Shown here one piece after another: positions 34,915-45,792 of a stretch of DNA of 64,000 bases. The notes under the pieces were generated by a model. It saw only the letters and a list, made by a program, of their open reading frames with translations, did no database searches and was not told the DNA's origin. Source of the DNA: Psychrobacillus sp. FSL K6-4046 (GTDB lineage Bacteria > Bacillota > Bacilli > Bacillales_A > Planococcaceae). Each line of letters starts with the position of its first letter. Within the stretch, counting starts at the first letter, position 1. The translations under genes were made by a program, and so were the position numbers. The stretch lies in contig NZ_CP152020.1 of the NCBI RefSeq assembly GCF_038624605.1, forward strand, positions 2,597,312-2,661,311, in the 5' to 3' direction.

Positions 34915-36105
34915 TTGGAAAGAGTAGTGGGAACAGTTGTAAGAGGTCTTCGTGGCCCAATTATAAATAATGGTGATAATATTGAAGAAATAGTAGTAAA
35001 TAGTGTATTAAAAGCATCAGAAGTGGAAGGCTTTTCTATCAACGATCAGGACATTGTGACCGTAACTGAATCTATCGTTGCCCGCGCTCAAGGAAACTAC
35101 GCTAGTATAGACCAGATTGCCACTGACGTTCATTCGAAATTTGGAGATGACACACTAGGTGTTATTTTTCCAATTCTAAGTCGTAATAGATTTGCAGTAG
35201 TACTCCGTGGAATAGCAAAAGGTGCAAAGAAAATAGTCTTAATGCTAAGCTATCCTTCTGATGAAGTCGGCAATCATCTTGTAGAAATTGACGAGTTAGA
35301 TGATAAAGGCGTAAACCCTTGGACAGATGTCCTTACAGAGAAACAATTCCGCGACTACTTTGGCTATAAGCTACATCCTTTTACCGGAGTAGACTACATT
35401 GCATACTATAAATCGTTAATAGAAGAATATGGAGTGGAATGTGAAGTCATTTTCTCTAACAACCCAAAATCTATTCTAGACTATACAAAAAATGTACTTG
35501 CTTGTGATATTCACTCAAGATTTAGAACGAAGAAAATATTAAAAGCAAATGGTGGCGAAAAAATTTATAGTCTAGACAACATATTATCGGAATCCATTGA
35601 TGGAAGTGGTTTTAACGAGGAATATGGTTTACTTGGATCGAACAAATCGACAGAAGACACGGTGAAGCTTTTCCCTCGCGATTGCCAACCAATCGTTGAT
35701 AACATTCAAGAAATTATAAAAGAAAAAACAGGGAAAAATGTAGAAGTAATGGTATATGGAGATGGAGCATTTAAAGATCCTGTAGGACATATTTGGGAGC
35801 TAGCTGATCCCGTTGTTTCACCAGCCTTCACATCTGGATTAGCCGGAACTCCAAATGAAGTAAAATTAAAATATCTTGCAGATAATAACTTCGCTCACTT
35901 AAGAGGAGAAGAATTAAAGCAAGCAATTACTGAGCATATTAATAACAAAGAAGACAATCTTGTTGGAGCAATGGAAGCTCAAGGTACAACTCCACGTAGA
36001 TTAACTGATCTTATTGGTTCTCTGTCAGATCTTACTTCCGGTAGCGGAGACAAAGGTACACCAATGATTTATATTCAAGGATACTTTGATAACTACACTA
36101 AATAA
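34915..36105 (+). CDS. CofE-like protein (coenzyme F420-0:L-glutamate ligase family), function unassigned
   Basis: The 396-residue protein shows the F420 ligase fold (COG1478 type): an N-terminal RGLRGPIINNGDNI, TESIVARAQGNY, and a C-terminal VMVYGDGAFKDP...WELADPVV block. It is much longer than archaeal CofE (about 250 residues). Bacillales are not known to make F420 and no cofC, cofD or fbiC-like gene is in the window, so it probably ligates an amino acid to another acid substrate. Start is TTG at 34915, with AAGGAG 8 bases upstream; no ATG fits. Regulated, by context, by the divergent LysR gene. Confidence 0.75.
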   Translation: MERVVGTVVRGLRGPIINNGDNIEEIVVNSVLKASEVEGFSINDQDIVTVTESIVARAQGNYASIDQIATDVHSKFGDDTLGVIFPILSRNRFAVVLRGIAKGAKKIVLMLSYPSDEVGNHLVEIDELDDKGVNPWTDVLTEKQFRDYFGYKLHPFTGVDYIAYYKSLIEEYGVECEVIFSNNPKSILDYTKNVLACDIHSRFRTKKILKANGGEKIYSLDNILSESIDGSGFNEEYGLLGSNKSTEDTVKLFPRDCQPIVDNIQEIIKEKTGKNVEVMVYGDGAFKDPVGHIWELADPVVSPAFTSGLAGTPNEVKLKYLADNNFAHLRGEELKQAITEHINNKEDNLVGAMEAQGTTPRRLTDLIGSLSDLTSGSGDKGTPMIYIQGYFDNYTK

Positions 36106-36153
36106 TAAAAAATTAATAAACGAGGCGGGTGTAAAACTCTCCTCAAAATAAAA

Positions 36154-36191
36154 AGCCATGAAAATTCTACGGATGTAAAATTTTCATGGCT
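36154..36191 (+). terminator. Terminator of the CofE-like gene
   Basis: Stem AGCCATGAAAATT/AATTTTCATGGCT with a 12-base loop followed by TCTTTC. Confidence 0.85.
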
Positions 36192-36293
36192 TCTTTCAAT
36201 TATCTGGAGTTATTTACGGTTACAGCGAGTTGTGAAAAAACTGTACTTAGCTACTGTCTCTAATAAGTCAGTTTTTGATTTCTTTAAGTCTAT

Positions 36294-36638
36294 TTAAAAC
36301 TCTTCATTAAAGACGTCTTTTGGAATCTCTGGCTTAGAAGCTTCTATCATTAAAATAACAGCAGTAATGATATGCATAATCATTCCTACAATAGGTATGA
36401 AGCCAATGCAAGAGGTTACTATTCCTAGTATACTCCCTGTCGTAGTTCCTCTGCCTTCTTTTTTTGTAATCACTAGAGTAACTATATGCAGTGCCAGCAT
36501 AATTAGCAAAGGAATCCAGGCCAAGCTCAGAATTATGATTCCTCCAAGAACTGGTATACCTAGTACAGCCTCTAATCCTCCTGTAACCCATTTCAATATT
36601 TTTGAATTTGACATATTCTCTACATCCTCTATTTTCAT
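36294..36638 (-). CDS. Small membrane protein of unknown function
   Basis: A 114-residue protein with three hydrophobic segments (about 23-38, 39-57 and 68-95) separated by a short basic loop TKKEGRGTTTG, in the manner of DUF4190/DUF4064-like proteins. I do not recognise it further. The ATG at 36638 is preceded by a weak ribosome site; it has no operon partner. Confidence 0.6.
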   Translation of the reverse strand: MKIEDVENMSNSKILKWVTGGLEAVLGIPVLGGIIILSLAWIPLLIMLALHIVTLVITKKEGRGTTTGSILGIVTSCIGFIPIVGMIMHIITAVILMIEASKPEIPKDVFNEEF

Positions 36639-37134
36639 TTTTTTATAATTATTAAGAATATAACATAACCAGAGAGGGATGTCTTAACTTTCTTATGATT
36701 TATTACCCATTTAATCCAATACAGATTTTTAGTTTTTAATTTATTTAGTCGAAATAATACTTCATGAGAAAGGAAATATCCATTCTATTTCTCCAAAGCC
36801 CATGTCAATGCACGTAATAAAGGTCATCCCATACTATTAGAATGCCCAACTCTAACACACTTATTAATGCGTAAATATTACCCTCTAATAACATTTTTAA
36901 ATTTACTAAATTATCAAAATAAACAGTATTAAGTAATAGTTTATTACTATATAATTCTATTAAGCCCAGTGGTAATATGTCAAGCGAAAAAAAGAAATGA
37001 ATTGGAAATTACTTAAGTGATACTTTCCAAATGAACACTTTTTGCGCATACCAAATAAACCTCTCATTTTTCTGCTTTTAAAAAAGAAAAAAATGGAAGT
37101 TATTTAACGGGTGAAAGGTTGTGAGTTGGTTAAC
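36639..37134. other. 496-bp AT-rich intergenic region
   Basis: No gene, RNA or clear terminator. It borders the 3' side of the IS110 transposase gene, and the element's right end must lie near 37080-37134, but no terminal repeat marks it, as is normal for IS110 elements. Confidence 0.4.
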
Positions 37135-38370
37135 TCAGTCTCTCCTTTCTGGTGGTATGTACAGCTGATTCGTGCGTAGTAGCGAATGCACGAGGCGTAC
37201 TAGTTTTCTAGCGGTTAAGACGAGAGCGCGTTTATGTTGGTGCTTGGTTACTTCTTGGTATTTCTTTTGATAAAAGGCTTTATATTCAGTGTCATATTTA
37301 CGTACCGCATCTGCTGCTTGTACAAGATAATACCGTAGGTATTTATTGCCGGTTCGCATCCGGCTAGTATTTTCGGCTTCAAATTCGCCAGATTGATACT
37401 GTGTCCAAACGAGTCCAGCATATTTCGCTAATGCGTGGTGGTCATCAAAACGCTTGATATCTCCAATTTCGGCGAGCAAGCCGGCTGCGTACACGGGTCC
37501 AATGCCTTTTACGGAAGTTAATGTTTGGGTGAAACCTTTCATCATACGCTCGATTTCCTTATCCAAACGTTTGACTTGGGATTCCATATGGCGAATCGTA
37601 CTTAAAATCACGGATAGTGAGATGTTAACGGGATCAGCCATGGCCTTGTCTAATCGAAAGGAATTACGTGCAAGCTTTTGAAGATATTTAGCGATTTCTT
37701 CTGGCTCGGCAAAACGTTTTTTGCCTTTCTCCTGTAAGAACTCAACCAGTTCTTCTAAAGGCATCTCGGCAATGGTTTCCGGATCTAGCTCTTCAATGAC
37801 AGCGAGACTGGTCGTACCGAATGTATTCGAGAACGGGTTATCTTGGCGTAGGCCACTAAACTTTAAAAACAGTTGGTTCATCATGTAGGTTTTATTACGT
37901 GCAACTTCATGCATTAGATGGAATCGGGTACGTGTTAAACGACGAAGTGCTTCATATTGTAAGGTTTCTTGCATTTCATGTGGCAGACGTCCAAAGCGTA
38001 AATGATCCGCAATTACCCAGGCGTCAATTCGATCGTTTTTCGGTAACGTATCGTACCCCTTTTTAAAGCGAGATACTTTACGTGCATTTAACATATAAAC
38101 CGCTGTTTGAAACGTTGGTTCATAATTGTGCAATTGATTCTTTAAATAATGAGCAACGTGCCAGCTATACTGGTCTGTCGCTTCTAATCCAATTTTAATA
38201 TGTTCGCACTGATTTTTTTCCGCTGTTCCTAAAAGCTTTTGAATTAAGGTGTTCGCACCTTCTGTATCATTGGAAACAGAAAAATCAGCGAGCGTATGTC
38301 CCTCTCCATGCATGAAATGGACATGATGGGAGCGCAAACTCACGTCGATACCGACTAGCATTTGTGACAT
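37135..38370 (-). CDS. IS110-family transposase (bridge-RNA-guided recombinase type)
   Basis: A 411-residue DEDD recombinase. The N-terminal RuvC-like domain begins LVGIDVS and has GLEATDQY and NDRIDAWVIADHLR; the C-terminal Tnp domain has SVKGIGPVYAAGLLAEIGD and a Ser in TQYQSGEFEAENTSR, the expected catalytic serine region. It appears intact. The ATG at 38370 (MSQMLVG) is preferred since AGGAGG lies 8 bases upstream; a GTG 9 bp further upstream is in the ribosome site. Long noncoding DNA precedes the gene, as in IS110-group members. Confidence 0.92.
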   Translation of the reverse strand: MSQMLVGIDVSLRSHHVHFMHGEGHTLADFSVSNDTEGANTLIQKLLGTAEKNQCEHIKIGLEATDQYSWHVAHYLKNQLHNYEPTFQTAVYMLNARKVSRFKKGYDTLPKNDRIDAWVIADHLRFGRLPHEMQETLQYEALRRLTRTRFHLMHEVARNKTYMMNQLFLKFSGLRQDNPFSNTFGTTSLAVIEELDPETIAEMPLEELVEFLQEKGKKRFAEPEEIAKYLQKLARNSFRLDKAMADPVNISLSVILSTIRHMESQVKRLDKEIERMMKGFTQTLTSVKGIGPVYAAGLLAEIGDIKRFDDHHALAKYAGLVWTQYQSGEFEAENTSRMRTGNKYLRYYLVQAADAVRKYDTEYKAFYQKKYQEVTKHQHKRALVLTARKLVRLVHSLLRTNQLYIPPERRD

Positions 38371-38403
38371 GCCAATCACCTCCTAAGGTGGGATTAATCA
38401 AGA

Positions 38404-38655
38404 TTGTCTCAGACCTGGGTGCCCATCAGAATCATCGATGTCTGCCTCGTTATTAGCAATCAAAGTGAAAGAAGACCAAAATGAGCGCTACACTCTCTTC
38501 TTCCTCAGCGTCGCAGCCAGTGGTTAGACCTTCCATAATGAACGATGGGTAGCAGGCTTATTAAGCAGTGCACTAAGTGCCCGCAAGGGGGAAAAGCTAT
38601 TTCCTGTGTCAACCTTGTCCGTTCCATTGTCTCATGGGCACGGTCTGAGAGAAAA
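38404..38655 (-). ncRNA. Candidate IS110 bridge RNA region
   Basis: The noncoding 5' region of the transposase is closed by an inverted repeat: 38407-38426 with 38634-38650 (CTCAGACCGTGCCCAT pairs with its imperfect complement). It encloses about 210 nt with several local stems. IS110-group elements encode a structured bridge RNA in this left-end position. Exact ends and the target- and donor-binding loops could not be fixed by eye. Confidence 0.45.
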
Positions 38656-38673
38656 GTAGATTGAAATAAAAAA

Positions 38674-38713
38674 GGACGAAGTACTGAAATGGAGCATCCT
38701 CCAATCTTCGTCC
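38674..38713 (-). terminator. Terminator-like hairpin at the IS110 outer edge
   Basis: Stem GGACGAAG/CTTCGTCC followed on the minus strand by TTTTTTATTTC. It faces transcription entering the transposase region from the right. It may mark the element's left boundary or belong to the tldD leader. Confidence 0.5.
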
Positions 38714-38719
38714 AAACGA

Positions 38720-38967
38720 TATGAAGTTAGGCAACTCAAATAAGCAGGTAAGCACCTGTCAGCTTTATTTAGTCATGTTAAAAATAGACTTTTCCTTTTT
38801 GGCTCCCTCGGTAAAGCAGGGGTCAAACAGGTAAAACATAAAAAGGGTGAGGGAGCCAAGAGGCGACCACTTCCTATAGGAAATCCAACAGATCCTCCAG
38901 CTGTCCGGATCAACTGGAAATTCTATCGGAAAGAGCTCTTATTACTAATATACGAGGGGGGAATTAT
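38720..38967 (+). promoter_or_regulatory. Structured noncoding region before tldD
   Basis: Contains a hairpin AGGT-AAGC-ACCT with flanking AAATAAGC/GC..TTTATTT (about 38738-38770), and a long-range stem GGCTCCCTC (38801-38809) with GAGGGAGCC (38849-38857). No T-run follows the second, so it is not a simple terminator. It matches no riboswitch class I know. The ribosome site GAGGGGGG precedes the tldD ATG. Confidence 0.35.
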
Positions 38968-40356
38968 ATGTTAAAACAGTCCATTATAGAAAACGTATTG
39001 GAGGCAGCACTTTCTACCGGAGGAGATTTTTCAGAGATTTTTGTAGAAGATAAATACGTGAATCAATTAGTACTACAAAGCAACAAACTAGAAAAAAGTA
39101 ATTCGGGTAGAGATTTTGGTATTGGTATTCGTATATTTTTAGGGTTACAGAGTATTTATACGTATACTACTGATTTTTCAGAAGAAGGTTTAATACAAGC
39201 AGCCAAGCGAGCAGCCCATGCCATCCAAGGCGGTTCTGCTGGAATCATTCATCCACTTCAAAAAGAAATTATTCAGCCACTACATACTATTGCTTTAAAG
39301 CCTCGTAGTGTAGAAAATCTTAGAAAAGTATCTGTCATGAGACAAGCAAATGATATTGCCAGAGGCTTTGATCCTCGTATTAAACAGGTAGGAATACGCT
39401 ATATAGACGAGGAACAGAATGTTTTAATCGCAAATTCAGAAGGAAAGTTTGTAGAAGATACTCGTGTATATAGCCGACTATCTATTCAAGCCACTGCTTC
39501 TGATGGTATTGAAATGCAGACTGGCTTTTATGGTCCAGGGGCTCATGCTGGGTTTGAATTCATAGAAAATCTTAACTTAGAACATTATGCCGGAGAGGCG
39601 GCTCGTATCGCAGTAAATATGCTTGGTGCTGAGGAATGTCCTAGCGGAAAGTTCCCAGTTATTATTGACAACGAATTTGGAGGAGTTATTTTTCATGAGG
39701 CATGCGGTCATGGCCTAGAGGCTACATCGGTTGCCAAAAACAATTCTGTTTTTGCTAATCGAATAGGTGAAAGAGTTGCTCCTGACATTGTATCCTATAT
39801 TGACGATGGTACATTACCTAACGAATGGGGTTCATTAAATATTGATGATGAAGGTGAAAAAACTCAAAAGAACGTATTAATTGAAAATGGTATTTTGAAA
39901 GGCTATCTGATTGATAAATTTAATGCTAGAAGAATGAATGCAAAGCCAACGGGTTCTTCACGTCGACAATCATATAGATACAACCCTACGTCACGAATGA
40001 CTAACACATTTATCGCACCTGGGTCTTCTACTCCGGAAGAAATAATAGCTTCTACAGAATATGGAATCTATGCTAAATATATGGGCGGTGGGCAAGTTAA
40101 CCCTGCCACTGGAGACTACAACTTCGCAGTTATGGAAGGTTATATAGTTAAGAATGGAGAAATAGCTCAACCAATCCGTGGTGCTACGCTAATTGGAAAT
40201 GGGGCAAAGACATTACAACTAGTAGATCGTGTCGGAAATAATCTTGCTCACGGTGCTGGAATGTGCGGTTCCATTAGTGGAAGCCTTCCAGTTAACGTAG
40301 GACAGCCCATGATTCGTGTAAGTGAAATCACTGTTGGTGGAACAAAGGGGGAATAA
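38968..40356 (+). CDS. tldD: TldD-family metalloprotease
   Basis: Zinc-dependent half of the TldD/TldE protease, which in enterobacteria trims unfolded peptides and matures microcin B17 and the antitoxin CcdA. The 462-residue protein has the zinc motif FHEACGHGLEATS near residue 237 and conserved GDYNFAVMEGYIV and GAGMCGSISGSLPV near the end. It overlaps tldE by one base. No RiPP precursor or toxin-antitoxin gene is seen nearby. Confidence 0.92.
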   Translation: MLKQSIIENVLEAALSTGGDFSEIFVEDKYVNQLVLQSNKLEKSNSGRDFGIGIRIFLGLQSIYTYTTDFSEEGLIQAAKRAAHAIQGGSAGIIHPLQKEIIQPLHTIALKPRSVENLRKVSVMRQANDIARGFDPRIKQVGIRYIDEEQNVLIANSEGKFVEDTRVYSRLSIQATASDGIEMQTGFYGPGAHAGFEFIENLNLEHYAGEAARIAVNMLGAEECPSGKFPVIIDNEFGGVIFHEACGHGLEATSVAKNNSVFANRIGERVAPDIVSYIDDGTLPNEWGSLNIDDEGEKTQKNVLIENGILKGYLIDKFNARRMNAKPTGSSRRQSYRYNPTSRMTNTFIAPGSSTPEEIIASTEYGIYAKYMGGGQVNPATGDYNFAVMEGYIVKNGEIAQPIRGATLIGNGAKTLQLVDRVGNNLAHGAGMCGSISGSLPVNVGQPMIRVSEITVGGTKGE

Positions 40357-41702
40357 TGATGAATACAACAGACTTTCAAAAAGAGCTGCTTAAACAAGCA
40401 AAAGCCACTGGATTTTCTGAAGCAGAAGCTTACTACGAAAGATCAGATTCGTTTAAATGTATGATTTTTAATGGAGAAGTAGATAGTTATGAAACTTCTG
40501 AAGAAGCTGGCATAGGGTTTAGAGGTCTGTATAACGGAAACATGGGCTATGCTTATACAGAAAAAATAGATGAGAGCTCGATTGCCTTCTTAGTAGAAAA
40601 AGCTAAGGCTAACGCTGATATCTTAGATGAAAGTGATAATTCTTCTATTTTCGAGGGAAGTAAAGAATATGTCCAACATAGCTTTTATAATCCTGAATTA
40701 AAGAAGATAGGAATTCCTGAGAAAATTGAGCTTATAAAAGCCATTGAACAAAAAGTACTGGCATACGACCCAAGAATAACTACTTTAAACTATTGCATGC
40801 TAGAAGATTTTAATTCCGAACGATTAATGATTAATAATAAAGGCCTCTCTTTGCAGGATGAACGAAACGGACTTTATATTTTTGTATCGGCAGTTGTAAA
40901 AGCTGATAATGAAATGAAAACTGGACACGTTATTAAAATGACTCGTGATTTTCATACTTTAAATGCTGATGAAATTGCTACTGAGCTAGCAAAAGAAGCA
41001 TTATCTTATTTGGGTGGTAAAACCATCCCTAGCGGTAAATACCCGGTCGTATTCAGACATGATGCCGCTGCTTCTCTCTTAGCTATCTTTTCTGAAATTT
41101 TCTCGGCTGAAAATACTCAAAAGGATCAATCCCTTTTAAAAGGAAAAGTTGGAGAGAAAATAGGATCAGATTTGCTGACTCTTATAGACGACCCTTTCCA
41201 TCCTGATGCTTTTTCTGGATCTTCGTTTGATGGCGAAGGAGTAGCTACCAAAAAACGAACAATTATTTCTAATGGAACATTGGAAACTATTCTACACAAT
41301 CGGAAGACTGCTAAGATTGATGGCTGCGAGTCCACTGGAAATGCATATAAGTCCTCTTACAAAGGTACTTTAACTATAGCACCGCAAAATTTATATATTG
41401 CTCCTGGGGAGCAAAACAGAGAGCAGATATTAGGTAATCTTCCAAATGGCATTTATATAACTAATTTATCTGGGCTACACTCTGGAACAAATACGATATC
41501 AGGTGACTTTTCAGTGGAGGCAACAGGTTATCATATAAAAGACGGTAATATCGAATCACCTATAAACCAAATGACTATTGCTGGAAACTTCTATTACCTT
41601 ATGAAAACTATAGATGCCATTGCATCAGATCTTACCTTTCAACCTGGAGGTTATGGATCACCCTCTCTATTAGTAAAAGAGCTTGCTGTAACAGTAGACT
41701 AA
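40356..41702 (+). CDS. tldE: TldE/PmbA-family protein
   Basis: Non-catalytic partner of TldD, 448 residues, with the same fold but lacking the HExxxH zinc motif (the matching position reads VFRHDAAASLLA). Family blocks FNGEVDSYETSEEAGIGFR near residue 35 and GCESTGNAYKSSYKG near 325 are present. The start ATG overlaps the tldD stop region (ATAATGATG), so the two subunits are coupled in translation. Confidence 0.9.
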   Translation: MMNTTDFQKELLKQAKATGFSEAEAYYERSDSFKCMIFNGEVDSYETSEEAGIGFRGLYNGNMGYAYTEKIDESSIAFLVEKAKANADILDESDNSSIFEGSKEYVQHSFYNPELKKIGIPEKIELIKAIEQKVLAYDPRITTLNYCMLEDFNSERLMINNKGLSLQDERNGLYIFVSAVVKADNEMKTGHVIKMTRDFHTLNADEIATELAKEALSYLGGKTIPSGKYPVVFRHDAAASLLAIFSEIFSAENTQKDQSLLKGKVGEKIGSDLLTLIDDPFHPDAFSGSSFDGEGVATKKRTIISNGTLETILHNRKTAKIDGCESTGNAYKSSYKGTLTIAPQNLYIAPGEQNREQILGNLPNGIYITNLSGLHSGTNTISGDFSVEATGYHIKDGNIESPINQMTIAGNFYYLMKTIDAIASDLTFQPGGYGSPSLLVKELAVTVD

Positions 41703-41730
41703 TAAATCTAGCATTCTTTGACTAAATAGG

Positions 41731-41762
41731 GAAAGAAGTAATCTCACTTCTTTCTCTTTTAC
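41731..41762 (+). terminator. tldD-tldE terminator
   Basis: Stem GAAAGAAGT/ACTTCTTTC with a 6-base loop followed by TCTTTTA. Confidence 0.75.
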
Positions 41763-41869
41763 TTATGGTACAAAAATCTGTAAGCATCTTTAGAGGTTGC
41801 TTTGATTCAAGGACAGCTCAACTAGGATAAATGAGGCAAATGATTATGAAATTGATTCATCCATTTAAA

Positions 41870-41901
41870 AATCGCCTCTCCATTAAAAATGAGAGGCGAT
41901 C
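41870..41901 (-). terminator. pyrE terminator hairpin, distal copy with T-run (left target duplication)
   Basis: Stem GCCTCTC/GAGAGGC, read on the minus strand and followed by GATTTTTAAA. The 32-bp segment is repeated at 42731-42762 with one mismatch. This copy holds the original T-run and is now about 860 bp from pyrE. Confidence 0.85.
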
Positions 41902-42730
41902 CAGAGTGTAGACAAAAGGGTTGGAAATCGAAACGATTTCCCACCCTTTTGCTATTATCACAGTTTACATTCTGGAAAAAGAGCTAATTCAGCTCTCGAT
42001 TTTGTTTGTTTTACGCCATTTTTGGCGTTTTCCAGGTCCAGCTGGCCAACTTCTTAAGATTTAAGGCAACAAAAGTTAGCATCGCCTGCATGGACAATAT
42101 TTTAAGACCCTTTAAGGTTGTCCATCGCATACCATGCTTTTCTTTGGCATCGGCAAAGACACGCTCGATCGTCTCTTTACGCTTCCCGTAAATTCCTTTC
42201 ATTTCATAGTTATGACGTAAGTCCTCAGCTACATCCAAATAGTCTTGCCAGATAGGACATTGAATCATCTTTTGTTTATTCATACTCTGCGTGCATTGGT
42301 CAATCACTGGACACGTGGCACAAATAGAAGGAGTTGAGGCATACTGGCGATAACCTTGTGGTACCAACTGTTCAATAGTCAAGATTTCAAATTGTGCGCG
42401 TTCATTGGTTTGATTTTTCGTCATCATATCCATCACCTCATTCATTTTATAGGAGGCCCCGTTGATTGGAGCGAAGAACGGCGACTCCAGCGGGAACAGC
42501 GCGAGCTGAATACCCTGGACTGAGCGCAGCGAGGGAGTTTCAAGGAGGGAAAACTAAGGACGTCACATCGTGTGACAACGTTTTCCTGACCAACATCCTG
42601 TTGGCCTAAGCCGTGCCCGCGGAAAGCGTCCGTTCGTAGCGGAAATCAACTCTTCCTCGCGTTACTTCTATTTTAAAAGAAAAAAGACTGTAGGCAAAAT
42701 CCAAAATTTTTGGAGTTTGTCTACAGTCTG
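41902..42730 (-). mobile_element. Internally deleted IS1182-family element inserted in the pyrE terminator
   Basis: About 829 bp bounded by 32-bp direct repeats. Terminal repeats: CAGAGTGTAGACAAA (left) and the complement of TTTGTCTACAGTCTG (right), one mismatch. Reading on the minus strand from 42730: a terminal hairpin ending in TCTTTTTTC (about 42686-42730), the GC-rich hairpin region (about 42460-42655), a shortened transposase gene and a 3' hairpin (41914-41953). Orientation relative to pyrE equals that of the 11.4-kb copy relative to rqcH. Confidence 0.88.
42011..42427 (-). pseudogene. IS1182-family transposase with in-frame internal deletion
   Basis: The frame begins at 42427 (MMTKNQTNERAQFEIL) and runs to the normal C-terminus. 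After about 22 N-terminal residues (ending EQLVPQ) it jumps to the C-terminal region GYRQYASTPSICATCP, which has the four-Cys block CATCPVIDQC, then ETIERVFADAKEKHGMRW and MLTFVALNLKKLASW. About two thirds of the protein, including most of the DDE core, is missing, yet the frame is open over 139 codons. Confidence 0.85.
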
Positions 42731-42762
42731 AATCGCCTCTCCATTAAAAATGAGAGGCAATC
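42731..42762 (-). terminator. pyrE terminator hairpin, gene-proximal copy (right target duplication)
   Basis: Hairpin directly after the pyrE stop (42769). It lacks a T-run; the mobile element begins within a few bases, and the element's own terminal hairpin and T-run (to about 42680) probably end the pyr transcript. Confidence 0.85.
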
Positions 42763-42768
42763 ACTTTC

Positions 42769-43397
42769 TTATTTTAATAACCCTTGCTTTAAATCATTAT
42801 GCCACTTAGTAAGCATCGGAATATCGGCTTCTGTAATAGATCCTACTTCCTGCGCCACATTAACCAAAGCTTCAAAGTTAGTCAGGCTGACAAAGTCAAT
42901 CTCTGCTTCTTTAAATGATTCCTCCGCTTTTGGAAGTCCATATGTAAAAATACTTACAACTCCAAGTACTTCTAACCCAGCTTTTTGAAGCGCTTCAACA
43001 GCTGTTAAGCTACTTCCTCCAGTGGAAATTAGATCTTCGATGACTACTACCTTCTGACCTGTCACTACTTTCCCTTCGATTTGCTTTCCTCTACCATGCT
43101 CCTTTGCCTTAGAGCGTACATACATCATAGGAAGCTCTAATACATCACTTACCCATGCCGCATGAGGAATCCCTGCTGTCGCCGTTCCCGCCAAGGCTTC
43201 AGTTTCTGGAAAGTTCTTTTGGATTGCTTCAGCAAGACCTTTTGCAATCTCCTTGCGAACGACCGGAGAAGACATCGTTATACGATTATCACAATAAATG
43301 GGTGATTCAATTCCCGATGCCCACGTGAAAGGATCGTTTGGTTTTAATTCTACTGCTCCTATTTCAAGAAGTGCTTTTGCAATTTTATGTTCAGGTG

Positions 43398-43401
<4 letters not shown>
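42769..43401 (-). CDS. pyrE: Orotate phosphoribosyltransferase
   Basis: Makes OMP from orotate and PRPP. The 210-residue protein has the PRPP-binding motif [14 protein letters not shown] near residue 115 and an [11 protein letters not shown] segment near 68. Start is the ATG at 43401 (MTPEHKI), after GGGAGG and overlapping the pyrF stop as ATGA; an earlier in-frame ATG at 43416 sits before the ribosome site. Last gene of the pyr operon. Confidence 0.95.

Positions 43402-45788
<2,387 letters not shown>

Positions 45789-45792
<4 letters not shown>

Noticed and set aside
34915-36105. Coenzyme F420 biosynthesis locus
   Set aside because: Only the CofE-like gene is present; no other pathway gene in the window and F420 is not known in this group.
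38371-38967. Riboswitch upstream of tldD
   Set aside because: Hairpins are clear but match no known aptamer, and much of the region probably belongs to the IS110 end.
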